Of a stretch of 64,000 nucleotides of DNA, positions 1 to 8,869 are shown piece after piece; within the stretch, counting starts at the first letter, position 1; each line of letters begins with the position of its first letter. The notes under the pieces are model-generated. The model saw only the letters and a program-made list of their open reading frames with translations, did no database searches and was not told the origin of the DNA. The DNA comes from Muriiphilus sp048268845 (GTDB lineage: Bacteria > Pseudomonadota > Alphaproteobacteria > Rhodobacterales > Rhodobacteraceae). The stretch lies in the NCBI GenBank assembly GCA_048268845.1, contig JBLWUQ010000003.1:62001-126000 (forward strand), written 5' to 3'. A program made the translations under genes and the position numbers.

Positions 1-105
1 AAGCCGGGTGCCGCGATCACGCTGACCCTCTGGCCGGGGAGCAAGACGATTTCACTGGGCCGGGTCGATTTCCACGCGCGCTGGGTGGACTGGACGCCGC
101 CTTGA
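1..105 (+). CDS. C-terminal end of an unidentified protein (partial)
   Basis: An open frame enters from the left edge and ends at a TGA after 34 residues. The visible tail is rich in Trp, Gly and beta-branched residues and ends in Trp-Thr-Pro-Pro. I do not recognise a family from so short a piece. It runs in the same direction as the CDGSH gene, whose start lies 45 bases downstream. Confidence 0.5.
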   Translation, partial: KPGAAITLTLWPGSKTISLGRVDFHARWVDWTPP

Positions 106-150
106 GGCAATAGTGCGACGGATTTGAATATGTCACCACGAGGAGCAGAC

Positions 151-393
151 ATGACAACCGAACCCGTCATCGCACAGAAAGGCCCCTATGCCGTCGAGGT
201 CGAGGAAGGCAAACGCTATTTCTGGTGTGCCTGCGGGCGCTCCCAAAAGCAGCCGTTCTGCGATGGCTCGCACGAGGTGACCGACCTTCGGCCGGTGAAA
301 TACACCGCCGAGGCCACGAAAAAGGTGTTCTTCTGCGGCTGCAAACAGACCGGCAAACAGCCGCTTTGTGACGGTCGCCACAACAGCCTGTGA
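151..393 (+). CDS. CDGSH-type iron-sulfur domain protein, two motifs
   Basis: This 80-residue protein has two copies of the CDGSH zinc-finger-like motif. The first reads C-A-C near residue 25 followed by CDGSH near residue 37, and the second reads C-G-C followed by CDGRH near residue 72. In this family three Cys and one His of each motif bind a 2Fe-2S cluster. Bacterial double-CDGSH proteins are small soluble redox or cluster-handling proteins of mostly unknown partner. I chose the ATG at 151 over the upstream ATGs at 124 and 130 because GAGGAGC sits just before it. The next gene starts five bases after the stop, so the two are probably cotranscribed. Confidence 0.85.
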   Translation: MTTEPVIAQKGPYAVEVEEGKRYFWCACGRSQKQPFCDGSHEVTDLRPVKYTAEATKKVFFCGCKQTGKQPLCDGRHNSL

Positions 394-397
394 CGTG

Positions 398-1561
398 ATG
401 CGGCGCTTCATCCTTCGCGGCCTTCTGATCGTCGTTGTGGTGCTGGCCGGGGTCGGTCTGTGGAAACGCGACGAGATCGCGCGGCTTTATGCCGTCAACA
501 CGCTGTTTGACGAAGACAGGATCGTCGCGAACTTCATCCACATGGACGCGCTGTTTCACGTCCGCCCGATGCAGGTCCGGCGCGGCCCGCCCAGCGCGTT
601 GCCGCGCGCCGTCACCCCCGCCAGCCTGCCCGACGGGAGCGAGGCGTGGCTGTCGGACCGGACCGCCACCTCGCTCCTGATCCTGCGCCGCGGCGAGATC
701 GTGCATGAGGACTATCGCCTTGGCACCGAGCCCGAGGACTTGCGCATCAGTTGGTCCGTTGCCAAGAGCTTTCTCGCCGCCCTGATCGGGATCGCGCTGG
801 ACGAGGGCGCGATTGCCTCGATCAACGATCCGGTGACGACATACGCGCCCGACCTGATCGGTTCGGCCTATGACGGGGCGACGATCCGCAATGTGCTGAA
901 CATGGCGTCTGGCGTGGCCTTCAACGAGGATTATCTGGACTTCTGGTCCGACATCAACCGGATGGGCCGGGTCGTGGCGCTGGGCGGATCGCTCGACGAT
1001 TTCGCCGCCCGGCTGGGCGACAAGCGCGCCGTGCCGGGGGCCGAATGGCACTATGTCTCGATCGACACGCATGTTCTGGGCATGGTTCTGCGCGGCGCGA
1101 CCGGGCAGTCGGTGCCCGAGTTGATGGAGAAACAGCTGCTCGGCCCGCTCGGGCTGGAGATCGCGCCCTATTATGTCACCGACGGCGAGGGCACGGCCTT
1201 CGTGCTGGGCGGGCTCAACATGACCACGCGCGACTATGCGCGGTTCGGCCAGATGATCCTGCAGGGCGGCATGTGGCAGGGGCGGCAGGTGGTGCCGGCA
1301 AGCTGGGTCGATGCGATGACCGCCGAAAGCGCGCCATGGCAGCAGGGGCAGATGGCGCGCTATGGCTATCAGTGGTGGCTGCCCAACGACGCGCGGTCGG
1401 GCGAGGTCTTTGCCATCGGCGTCTATGGCCAGTATATCTGGATCGACCGCGACCGTGGCGTCGTGATCGTGATGACATCCGCCGACCGGGGTTTCGAGGA
1501 GCCCGGCGTCTTTGGGGACAATATCGAGATGTTTCGCAAACTGGTAGAGGCCGTTCAATGA
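398..1561 (+). CDS. Beta-lactamase-family serine hydrolase, membrane-anchored
   Basis: The 387-residue protein starts with Arg-Arg and a hydrophobic stretch of about 16 residues (ILRGLLIVVVVLAG), which should be a signal anchor placing the enzyme in the periplasm. It carries the Ser-x-x-Lys nucleophile motif (SVAK, near residue 122) and a Tyr-x-Ser motif (YVS, near residue 217) of the class C beta-lactamase/esterase fold. These family members are usually carboxylesterases or D-amino-acid-handling enzymes rather than resistance enzymes, and the substrate here cannot be told. The stop overlaps the next start (ATGATGA), so it is translationally coupled to the DUF2237 gene. Confidence 0.8.
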   Translation: MRRFILRGLLIVVVVLAGVGLWKRDEIARLYAVNTLFDEDRIVANFIHMDALFHVRPMQVRRGPPSALPRAVTPASLPDGSEAWLSDRTATSLLILRRGEIVHEDYRLGTEPEDLRISWSVAKSFLAALIGIALDEGAIASINDPVTTYAPDLIGSAYDGATIRNVLNMASGVAFNEDYLDFWSDINRMGRVVALGGSLDDFAARLGDKRAVPGAEWHYVSIDTHVLGMVLRGATGQSVPELMEKQLLGPLGLEIAPYYVTDGEGTAFVLGGLNMTTRDYARFGQMILQGGMWQGRQVVPASWVDAMTAESAPWQQGQMARYGYQWWLPNDARSGEVFAIGVYGQYIWIDRDRGVVIVMTSADRGFEEPGVFGDNIEMFRKLVEAVQ

Positions 1562-1932
1562 TGCCGATCCCCGACCAACCGGTGAATGTGCTCGGCGGCA
1601 GGCTTCTGACCTGTTCGGACGAGCCGCTGACGGGCTTTTTCCGCGACGGCTATTGCAACACCTGCGACGCCGACACTGGGCGCCATAGCGTCTGCGCGAT
1701 CATGACCGCCGAGTTTCTGGCCTACTCGAAATATGTCGGCAACGACCTGACGACACCCCGGCCCGAGTTTGAATTCTCCGGTCTCAAACCGGGCGACCAA
1801 TGGTGCCTGTGCGCCACACGCTTTCTTCAGGCGCATGACGAAGGCTGCCCGCCGAAGGTTCGGCTTGAAGCGACGCATCTCCGCGCGCTCGAAGTCGTGC
1901 CGCTGGAAATCCTCCAACAGAACCGCGCCTGA
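1558..1932 (+). CDS. DUF2237 family protein
   Basis: The 124-residue product matches the general form of DUF2237 proteins: an N-terminal NVLGG segment, a Cys-rich core (GYCNTCDADTGRHSVCA) and a conserved WCLCA segment near residue 80. The function of the family is not established. Two start codons are possible (1558 or 1561). Both overlap the stop of the upstream hydrolase gene, which argues for translational coupling. Five cysteines are conserved-looking and could bind metal, but that is inference. Confidence 0.75.
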   Translation: MMPIPDQPVNVLGGRLLTCSDEPLTGFFRDGYCNTCDADTGRHSVCAIMTAEFLAYSKYVGNDLTTPRPEFEFSGLKPGDQWCLCATRFLQAHDEGCPPKVRLEATHLRALEVVPLEILQQNRA

Positions 1933-1995
1933 GCCAAGGGGGCTGTCGCCCGGCGCGAATCGCGGCTAGAGGCGGGGCGAAGAACCGCGAACGGA

Positions 1996-3810
1996 GTGCG
2001 CATCTTGGACCGTGCCGAGCTGGAAGCCCTCGCGGGGCGTGTCGGGATCACCACAAGGTATGGCGACCGGGCGGTGCCCGATGCCAGCCTGATCGCGATC
2101 CTGCACGCGCTTGGCCATGACTTGGCGACCACTACAGACGCGCCCGGCATCCACGACGATCCGGCGCGGGCCGGCACCTGCTACATGCCCGAGACGCTGG
2201 CGGATCGCCCGGCCTGGGGACTTTTCTGCCAGCTTTACGAGCTTCGCTCGGCGCGCAACTGGGGGATCGGCGACTTTGCCGACCTCGCGGCGCTGGCGGG
2301 GATCGCGGCGGATGCGGGTGCCGACTTCCTCGGGGTGAACCCGCTTCACGCGCTGTTTCTGGCAGCCCCGATGCGGCGCAGCCCGTTCATGCCGTCGAAC
2401 CGGCGGTTCCTGAACCCGCTCTACATCGCGATGGACGATCTGCCGGGCGCCGCGCCGGGTGATGTCGGCGCATTGGCGGAACTGCGAGGGGTTGATCTGA
2501 TCGACTACGATACGGTGGCGGCGCTGAAGCGTCAGGCCTTGCGCGCGGTCTTCACCGCAACACCCTTCAACGATGCCTTCCCCGAAGCCGATTTCGCGGC
2601 TTTCCGCACCGAAGGCGGCAGCGGCCTTGAGCGCCACGCGCTGTTCGAGGCGCTGTCGCAGCACATGGCCGAAGCAGGCTTTGGCGCGGGCTGGACCGCA
2701 TGGCCGCCCGACTACCACAGGCACGATGCGCCCGAAGTCACCGCCTTCGCCCGCGCCCACCCCGAGCAGGTCACCTTCCACATCTGGCTGCAATGGCTGG
2801 CCACGCGCCAGCTTGCCGCAGCACAGGATGCGGCACTTGCGGCGGGAATGCGGATCGGGCTCTACCTCGATTTCGCGGTCGGTGAAGCGCCGGACGGATC
2901 GGCGACCTGGAGCGCGCCGGGTCAGGTTCTGAGCGGGCTTTCAGTCGGCGCGCCGCCTGACGTCTTCGCGCAGGAGGGGCAATACTGGGATCTGGCGGCG
3001 CTGTCCCCGACCGCATTGACGGCGGCGGATTTCGCGCATCTGCGCAGCCTGATCGCAGCGCAGATGCGCCATGCGGGCGCGCTTCGGATTGATCATGCGA
3101 TGGGGCTGAAACAGCTTTTCCTCGTGCCGAACGGCGCTCCGCCCTCGGCAGGCGCTCACGTCGCCTATCCGTTCGCCGACATGCTCGCCGCCGTCGCCGC
3201 CGAGAGCCGCGCGCATCGGGCGATGGTGATCGGCGAGGACCTCGGATACGTGCCCGAAGGGTTTCGCGAGACGATGCGGGCCGCCAACATGCTGGCCTAT
3301 CGCATCCTCTATTTCGAGCAGGAATGGGGGCTGTTCCGTCGCGCCTCGACCTATCCGGAGATGGCGTTGGCCTGCATCTCGACCCACGATCTGCCGACGC
3401 TCACGGGCTGGTGGCGCGGCGAGGATATCGGGTATCGGCGCGACTTCGGCCTGATCGACGCGGCCACCGCCGAGGCGGATATCCACCGCCGCGCCGAAGA
3501 ACGCACGGCACTGGTCGCTGCCCTGATCGACGGCGGCCAACTACCCCCCGACAGCCCCGACGGCCGCGCCGAAACCCTGCCCGCGCGGGTGCGCAATGCC
3601 GCTTATCGGTTCATCGGCCAGACGCCCTGCCGTCTGGTCGGGGTGCGGCTTGCCGATCTTGTCGGCCCCGAGGCCGCGACGAACGTGCCCGGCACGACCG
3701 ATCAGTATCCAAACTGGCAGAGACGCTCGCCGGTCACGCTCGATCAGATCGCCGCGACACCGGCGTTCCGCGAGGTCTGTGCGGTTCTTCGCGAGGTTCG
3801 CCCGCGCTGA
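1996..3810 (+). CDS. malQ: 4-alpha-glucanotransferase (amylomaltase)
   Basis: The 604-residue protein belongs to glycoside hydrolase family 77, which transfers alpha-1,4-glucan segments between maltodextrins in the cytoplasm. Visible family motifs are WGIGDFADL near residue 90, the nucleophile region RIDHAMGL near residue 360, the acid/base region IGEDLGYVP near residue 410, and STHDLPTLTGWW near residue 460. The start is a GTG preceded by GAACGGA. No other glycogen or maltose genes are visible beside it, so the enzyme seems to be encoded apart from its pathway here. A convergent regulator gene begins 11 bases after the stop. Confidence 0.93.
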   Translation: MRILDRAELEALAGRVGITTRYGDRAVPDASLIAILHALGHDLATTTDAPGIHDDPARAGTCYMPETLADRPAWGLFCQLYELRSARNWGIGDFADLAALAGIAADAGADFLGVNPLHALFLAAPMRRSPFMPSNRRFLNPLYIAMDDLPGAAPGDVGALAELRGVDLIDYDTVAALKRQALRAVFTATPFNDAFPEADFAAFRTEGGSGLERHALFEALSQHMAEAGFGAGWTAWPPDYHRHDAPEVTAFARAHPEQVTFHIWLQWLATRQLAAAQDAALAAGMRIGLYLDFAVGEAPDGSATWSAPGQVLSGLSVGAPPDVFAQEGQYWDLAALSPTALTAADFAHLRSLIAAQMRHAGALRIDHAMGLKQLFLVPNGAPPSAGAHVAYPFADMLAAVAAESRAHRAMVIGEDLGYVPEGFRETMRAANMLAYRILYFEQEWGLFRRASTYPEMALACISTHDLPTLTGWWRGEDIGYRRDFGLIDAATAEADIHRRAEERTALVAALIDGGQLPPDSPDGRAETLPARVRNAAYRFIGQTPCRLVGVRLADLVGPEAATNVPGTTDQYPNWQRRSPVTLDQIAATPAFREVCAVLREVRPR

Positions 3811-3821
3811 TCGCGCGTCGG

Positions 3822-4340
3822 TCAGGCCGGTTTGTCCAGCCGGGGCGCCTCCGGCTCCGGTTCGACCTGCAACAGATCCTCGATGAAATGGCTGAGAAGC
3901 TGCGCGCGCCCGTTCACCCCGGCCTTGCGGTAGATCGCATTCGTCTGCGCCTTGACGGTGCCCTCGGAGGTCGCGCGCAGCGCCGCGATCTCGGCGGTCG
4001 ACATGCCCTTGATGGCGAAAAGCGCCACGTCGCGCTCGGCCGGGGTCAGGCCCCAGTCGGTGAACTGGTCGTCGAGCACGTCCATGAAGGCGTCCGAGGC
4101 GACGCGCAGTTTCGCCTCTGCCCGCTTGCGGTGGCTGTGCGACCGGCGCAGCGCGATCGCCCCCATGACGATACCCAACACCAGACCCAAGGCGGCGCCG
4201 ATCTCGATCAGTTCGCGATAGCGCCAGGGAATCGGCTGGGTCCAGAGCCCGAAGAACGACGACAGGATGTCGGATACGAAAAAGACGCCGCAAACGGCCT
4301 GGATCGCCAGGGCGACCATGATGAAGTACCGATCAGCCAA
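3822..4340 (-). CDS. Membrane-anchored LuxR-type HTH regulator
   Basis: The 172-residue protein has two hydrophobic segments in its first 65 residues, a basic stretch (RRSHSHRKR), and then a LuxR/GerE helix-turn-helix domain at about residues 98-155 (LTPAERDVALFAIKGMSTAE, then GTVKAQTNAIYRKAGV). There is no receiver or autoinducer domain, so it looks like a membrane-bound transcription factor. It lies downstream of two genes for poly-aspartate proteins on the same strand and is a candidate to control them, although nothing in the sequence proves this. Confidence 0.8.
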   Translation of the reverse strand: MADRYFIMVALAIQAVCGVFFVSDILSSFFGLWTQPIPWRYRELIEIGAALGLVLGIVMGAIALRRSHSHRKRAEAKLRVASDAFMDVLDDQFTDWGLTPAERDVALFAIKGMSTAEIAALRATSEGTVKAQTNAIYRKAGVNGRAQLLSHFIEDLLQVEPEPEAPRLDKPA

Positions 4341-4400
4341 GAACCCGCATTCCGCGGTGTCGTCCGGGCCTGAACATGGGTTTCGGCCTATCGGACATGG

Positions 4401-4817
4401 CTAGTCGTCGTCTCCGTCATCGTCTCCGTCATCGTCCCCATCCTCATCATCCTCTTCGTCATCGTCGTCATCGTCATCGTCGTCATCGTCATCGCCGCCA
4501 TGGGAGCCGCCGCCACCCGCTCCCTCGGGTTGCGGGTTCGGGTCGGAGATCCGCGGCAGGTCGGGCGCACCGCCGATCACTTCCCAGTAGTCGCGCAGAA
4601 TCTCGCCGGTGCGCGGGTTGAAGATGATCTCGCGCCGATGGGTGAGCGATGTCGCCGTGATTCGGACCCGACCGAGAAGCGTCTTGGAAATCACCACGCG
4701 GGAAAAGCCCTGCTGGCCAAGCTGGGCGATGATCTTGTCCTGAAAGGACTCAGCAAGGGCCGGGCCGGCCAGAATGACCGCCGCGAACATTGAGCTTATG
4801 AACCTGCGTCTCAGCAT
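4401..4817 (-). CDS. Exported PepSY-like protein with acidic Asp-rich tail
   Basis: The 138-residue product starts with a clear signal peptide (cleavage likely after ALA near residue 22). A domain of about 70 residues with a PepSY-like pattern follows (FQDKIIAQLGQQGFS, then a turn with NPRTGEILRDYW). After a Gly-rich linker the tail has 12 consecutive Asp, then EEDDED and three Gly-Asp-Asp-Asp units to the end. It is a paralogue of the protein encoded just upstream, which shares the signal peptide, the domain pattern and the tail. A secreted polyanion suggests divalent cation binding, which is inference. Confidence 0.75.
   Translation of the reverse strand: MLRRRFISSMFAAVILAGPALAESFQDKIIAQLGQQGFSRVVISKTLLGRVRITATSLTHRREIIFNPRTGEILRDYWEVIGGAPDLPRISDPNPQPEGAGGGGSHGGDDDDDDDDDDDDEEDDEDGDDDGDDDGDDD
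4404..4493. repeat. Imperfect GAY trinucleotide repeat (Asp/Gly codons)
   Basis: The plus strand shows runs of GTC and ATC triplets, broken by TCC, CTC, TTC and CCC. On the minus strand these are GAC/GAT codons for Asp with interspersed Gly and Glu codons. The frame is kept throughout. Such triplet runs can expand or contract by slippage without a frameshift. Confidence 0.85.
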
Positions 4818-4915
4818 CGGTGATCCATCATCGGGTCAGTGTGCGACAGCCCGGCCCGGCAGGCAACCGGGCCGGGCGTCACACCGGGGATGAGGCGGGA
4901 CAGCCTCAGGTGCGA

Positions 4916-5374
4916 TCAGTCGTCGTCATCATCGTCGTCGTCATCATCGTCATCGTCGTCATCGTCATCATCGTCGTCGTCATCATCGTCGTCGTCATCA
5001 TCATCATCATCGTCGTCATCATCGTCGTCGAACTCGTCATCGTCGTCGTCATCGGGTCCGCTCACCTCCTGCTTGACGATGTTGCCGTCCTTGTCGAACT
5101 CGGTTTCGGTCTTGCCTTCGGCGGTCGTGATCTCCTCCTCGCGCAGCGTGCCGTCGGCGTCATAGACGCGCTCGACCTTGAGGCCGTCGCCATAGGCCTC
5201 GACCTCGATCCGCGTCGCGGAATGTTCGATCTCGATCTTCACGAAGTTCTGGGTGGACAGATCGGCGATGATCGCGTCGAGCACGCTCTGGTCGGCGGCC
5301 AGGGCGGCGCCGGAGACGAACGACGCGGTCGCGGCGGCCATGGCGATCGTGGATACAAGCGATTTGGGTCTCAT
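4916..5374 (-). CDS. Exported PepSY-like protein ending in 37 aspartates
   Basis: The 152-residue protein has a signal peptide (MRPKSLVSTIAMAAATASFV, cleavage likely after ALA at residue 27). A small alpha/beta domain of the PepSY type follows at about residues 28-100 (VLDAIIADLSTQNF, then VYDADGTLREEEI). Then come six Asp, Glu-Phe and an unbroken run of 37 Asp to the stop. The start at 5374 is chosen because AGGACC precedes it and the signal peptide begins there. The two-gene tandem with the gene at 4401 suggests duplication. The tail could bind Ca2+ or Mg2+ outside the cell, which is inference. Confidence 0.8.
   Translation of the reverse strand: MRPKSLVSTIAMAAATASFVSGAALAADQSVLDAIIADLSTQNFVKIEIEHSATRIEVEAYGDGLKVERVYDADGTLREEEITTAEGKTETEFDKDGNIVKQEVSGPDDDDDDEFDDDDDDDDDDDDDDDDDDDDDDDDDDDDDDDDDDDDD
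4919..5029. repeat. Pure GAY trinucleotide repeat, 37 units
   Basis: All 37 triplets read GTC or ATC on the plus strand, that is GAC or GAT (Asp) on the minus strand. Mixed use of the two codons breaks perfect DNA repetition while keeping pure Asp. This suggests that the protein property, and not only slippage, has been kept. Confidence 0.9.
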
Positions 5375-5468
5375 GTCAGGTCCTTTCCAAGATAGTGTCA
5401 GGCGCCGGGGGCGGCGCGGTTGGCACCGGCATCCGGGCATATCCTGAGCATGCGGACCATTGACCCTC

Positions 5469-5492
5469 GGTTTATTCTGGCCGGAATAAACC
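5469..5492. promoter_or_regulatory. AT-rich inverted repeat upstream of the poly-Asp gene
   Basis: The arms GGTTTATTC and GAATAAACC are perfect 9-base complements around TGGCCG. The dyad lies about 95 bases upstream of the start at 5374 and 119 bases after the trpB stop. No T-run follows on either strand, so an operator is more likely than a terminator. It could be bound by the LuxR-type regulator encoded downstream (inference). Confidence 0.4.
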
Positions 5493-5557
5493 TTTGGTAG
5501 AGGCCGATGAACCACGGTTTATGAATGGAATCCGAACCGGCCAAGAGGTCGGGCAAT

Positions 5558-5574
5558 GGATCGCGGTGCGATCC
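5558..5574. terminator. Possible hairpin downstream of trpB
   Basis: GGATCGC and GCGATCC form a 7-base-pair stem with a 3-base loop, 37 bases after the trpB stop. There is no T-run on the minus strand, so this is at best a weak or factor-assisted terminator. Confidence 0.35.
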
Positions 5575-5610
5575 GGCCGTGTCGGTTGCGAAACGCCGTC
5601 GCCTCCGCCC

Positions 5611-6846
<1,236 letters not shown>

Positions 6847-6910
6847 GTTCCGTGCTCCCGTGGTCAGGATCGTCCTAATGGCTGGCGCGACGCAGGGCAA
6901 GAAGAGAGGG

Positions 6911-6930
6911 ACGCGGGCGCGCGCCCGCGT
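6911..6930. repeat. 20-base perfect palindrome
   Basis: The sequence ACGCGGGCGC followed by its exact reverse complement lies between trpB and the small upstream gene, touching that gene's stop codon. A second GC-rich hairpin follows directly at 6933-6954. Together they resemble a REP-like or termination element, though neither strand shows a T-run. Confidence 0.5.
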
Positions 6931-7190
6931 CATTCGCCCGCCCGCGCGGGCGAACCCCCCGCCCTGACGCGCCGGATCGGCTGTGCGTTGCAGCACACGA
7001 TGAAATGGCGGCCGTTCTCGAGCGTCTGGAAACCCCGCCTGTCCATCTCGACCAGAAACGCCTCGCGCCCGACAATCCGCTCGACATCACTGATCTGGCG
7101 CTTGATGACACCGCCACGGCAGGCATCGCGCGATGAGAGCACGCTGCGCATCCAGTATTCGGGGTCGATTGTCTCGGGCACGGTTCGCAT
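6930..7190 (-). CDS. Conserved small protein between trpF and trpB
   Basis: The product has 86 residues, starts with MRTVPETIDPEYW and contains a degenerate C-terminal part with CCNAQPIRRV. I recall similar short proteins beside trpF in other Rhodobacterales, where they are annotated as hypothetical, so the gene is probably real. Function is unknown and no domain is visible. The last ten or so codons (GGSPARAGE) are encoded by the hairpin at 6933-6954, so the natural C-terminus seems to have been replaced or extended by a palindromic element. Confidence 0.6.
   Translation of the reverse strand: MRTVPETIDPEYWMRSVLSSRDACRGGVIKRQISDVERIVGREAFLVEMDRRGFQTLENGRHFIVCCNAQPIRRVRAGGSPARAGE
6933..6954. 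repeat. GC-rich hairpin inside the 3' end of a small gene
   Basis: The arms TTCGCCCG (6933-6940) and CGGGCGAA (6947-6954) are perfect complements with a 6-base loop. The element supplies the last codons of the gene at 6930-7190. Confidence 0.5.
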
Positions 7191-7224
7191 GGCCCGATCT
7201 TGCCCGAGCCGGATGAATCCATGG

Positions 7225-7869
7225 TTAACGGGCCTGCGCCGCCGCGATGAACGCCCGGATCAGGTCGGAATCCTTCTGGCCCGGCGCAACCTCGACGCCC
7301 GACGACACATCGACCTGGCGCGCGCCGGTCAGCCCGATGGCGAGTTTCACGTTCTGCGCCGTCAGCCCGCCCGCCAGCATCCAGGGTTTCGCCCAGTTGC
7401 GCCCGGCGATCAGCCGCCAGTCGAAGGCAACACCCTGCCCGCCCGGCACTTCGGCGTCCCTGGGGGGCTTGGCGTCGACGAGGATCTGGTCGGCAACCTC
7501 GGCCTGCGCGGCCAGTCCGGCCAGATCGTCGGCGCTGGCGATCCCGACCGCCTTCATCACCGGCAGGCCATAGCGCGCGCGAACCTCGGCCACCCGCGCC
7601 GGGGTTTCCTGCCCGTGAAGCTGCCACATGTCGAGCGGCACCCGCGCGGCGATGTCGTCGAGCAGATCGTTGCCCGCGTTCACCACCAGCGCGACCTTGG
7701 CCACCCCCGGCGGCACCTCGAGCGCGAGCGCCGTGGCGGTTTCGATGCTGACGTTGCGCGGCGATTTGGGAAAGAACACGAACCCGAGATAGCGCGCGCC
7801 GGCCTCGACGGCGACGGCGACATGCTCGGGCTGGCTCAGCCCGCAGATCTTGACGGAAATACCCTTCAT
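7225..7869 (-). CDS. trpF: Phosphoribosylanthranilate isomerase
   Basis: The 214-residue TIM-barrel enzyme isomerises N-(5'-phosphoribosyl)anthranilate in tryptophan synthesis. The N-terminal VKICGLSQPEH motif carries the catalytic Cys (Cys9), the catalytic Asp is expected in DAKPP near residue 130, and the phosphate-binding end GLTGARQVDVSSGVE is intact. The length is typical. It follows a LapA-like gene by 9 bases, so both are probably in one operon with ihfB. Confidence 0.96.
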   Translation of the reverse strand: MKGISVKICGLSQPEHVAVAVEAGARYLGFVFFPKSPRNVSIETATALALEVPPGVAKVALVVNAGNDLLDDIAARVPLDMWQLHGQETPARVAEVRARYGLPVMKAVGIASADDLAGLAAQAEVADQILVDAKPPRDAEVPGGQGVAFDWRLIAGRNWAKPWMLAGGLTAQNVKLAIGLTGARQVDVSSGVEVAPGQKDSDLIRAFIAAAQAR

Positions 7870-7878
7870 GGCGCTGGT

Positions 7879-8232
7879 CTAGCGCCCCTTCTCCAGCAGC
7901 GCCAGCACATCGTCGCCGGGCTTGGCATCCTTTGCCTTGAGGGTCTGAACCTCGCGGCTCAGCTCCACCGCCGCCCTTTTCGCCCGCTTGCCCTCGGCGC
8001 GCAGACGATATTCACGCATCCATTCCCAGAGGAATCCGATCAGGATGCCGCCGATGACGCCCAGAAAGATGACGATGAACAGCGGCAGGCTGACCTGCCA
8101 CGAAAAACCGAGAAACCCCGACAGGCCTTCGGGCAAGAGGTGCAGCGTCACCATGGCGCGGTTGGCCAGCGCGACGGTGATCAGGACCACGGCAAGCGTG
8201 CCCAGAAAGGCATAGCGGATGTAGCGTATCAC
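7879..8232 (-). CDS. lapA: LapA-domain (DUF1049) inner-membrane protein
   Basis: The 117-residue protein has two transmembrane segments (about residues 7-23 and 45-67) followed by a basic coiled-coil-like tail (REYRLRAEGKRAKRAAVEL). This is the layout of LapA/YciS proteins, which in Escherichia coli assist control of lipopolysaccharide synthesis. The start is a GTG nine bases after the ihfB stop. The gene symbol is given from domain and synteny only. Confidence 0.7.
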   Translation of the reverse strand: MIRYIRYAFLGTLAVVLITVALANRAMVTLHLLPEGLSGFLGFSWQVSLPLFIVIFLGVIGGILIGFLWEWMREYRLRAEGKRAKRAAVELSREVQTLKAKDAKPGDDVLALLEKGR

Positions 8233-8241
8233 ATGGGCCTC

Positions 8242-8523
8242 TTACTTGCTGTTCAGACGATCCCGCAGCAGCTTGCCGGTCTTGAAGAACGGCACATGCT
8301 TTTCCTCGACCTCGACCGAATCGCCGGTGCGGGGATTGCGCCCGATACGAGCATCCCGCTGCTTGACTGAAAACGCGCCGAAACCGCGCAGTTCGACCCG
8401 GTCGCCCCGAGCCATGGCCTCGATGATCTCCTCGAAGATCGTATTCACGATCCGTTCGACATCGCGCTGGTAGAGGTGCGGGTTCTCGTCCGCGATCTTC
8501 TGGATCAGTTCCGACCGGATCAT
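8242..8523 (-). CDS. ihfB: Integration host factor beta subunit
   Basis: The 93-residue DNA-bending protein is of the HU/IHF family. The family signature GFGAFSVKQRDARIGRNPRTG (split here as GFGAFSVKQR and GRNPRTG) includes the Pro that intercalates at the DNA kink. The length is exactly typical. The start MIRSELIQKI at 8523 is preceded by GAAGGG. Its place between rpsA and the lapA-trpF genes is the usual alphaproteobacterial order and separates it from the alpha subunit gene. Confidence 0.95.
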   Translation of the reverse strand: MIRSELIQKIADENPHLYQRDVERIVNTIFEEIIEAMARGDRVELRGFGAFSVKQRDARIGRNPRTGDSVEVEEKHVPFFKTGKLLRDRLNSK

Positions 8524-8811
8524 CCCTTCGTCCCCCCGATTTGGCATCCGGCGAATGGTGGGCAGCGCGCCGGTCGCAAACCCGACTATAGGGGGAAAGT
8601 GCCGTCCGCGAAATACTCTCGAATGGGGGCACGCTGCGGAATCCGCGACAAACTGCCGATTATTTCTTCGCAAATCCCGTCTGTTACGCCATGCAGGTGC
8701 AGAAATCCACCGGCGGTGGCGGGCCGCTCCGGTCATGGCGCCACTGATTCGGGCGCCCTCGCCCGAAGCAACGCCGGCATGAGGACTGCCCCGAGCTGGC
8801 AGCAGCCGACA
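8524..8811. other. Intergenic region upstream of ihfB
   Basis: About 290 bases lie between the ihfB start and the rpsA terminator. I see no open frame with a credible start, no RNA fold I recognise and no strong dyad. It should hold the ihfB promoter, but I cannot place it with confidence. Confidence 0.4.
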
Positions 8812-8844
8812 TGAAAAGTCCCGCCACCTTGCGGCAGCGGGACC
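8812..8844 (-). terminator. Rho-independent terminator of rpsA
   Basis: On the minus strand GTCCCGC and GCGGGAC form a perfect 7-base-pair stem (8838-8844 with 8819-8825) followed at once by TTTTC. It lies 26 bases after the rpsA stop. Confidence 0.75.
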
Positions 8845-8869
8845 AATCGTTTCGCGTCAGGCGCGATCC

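Noticed and set aside
4839..5165. Frame coding a long poly-serine run on the plus strand
   Set aside because: It is the antisense reading of the Asp repeat and has no ribosome-binding site. The minus-strand frame has a signal peptide and a domain.
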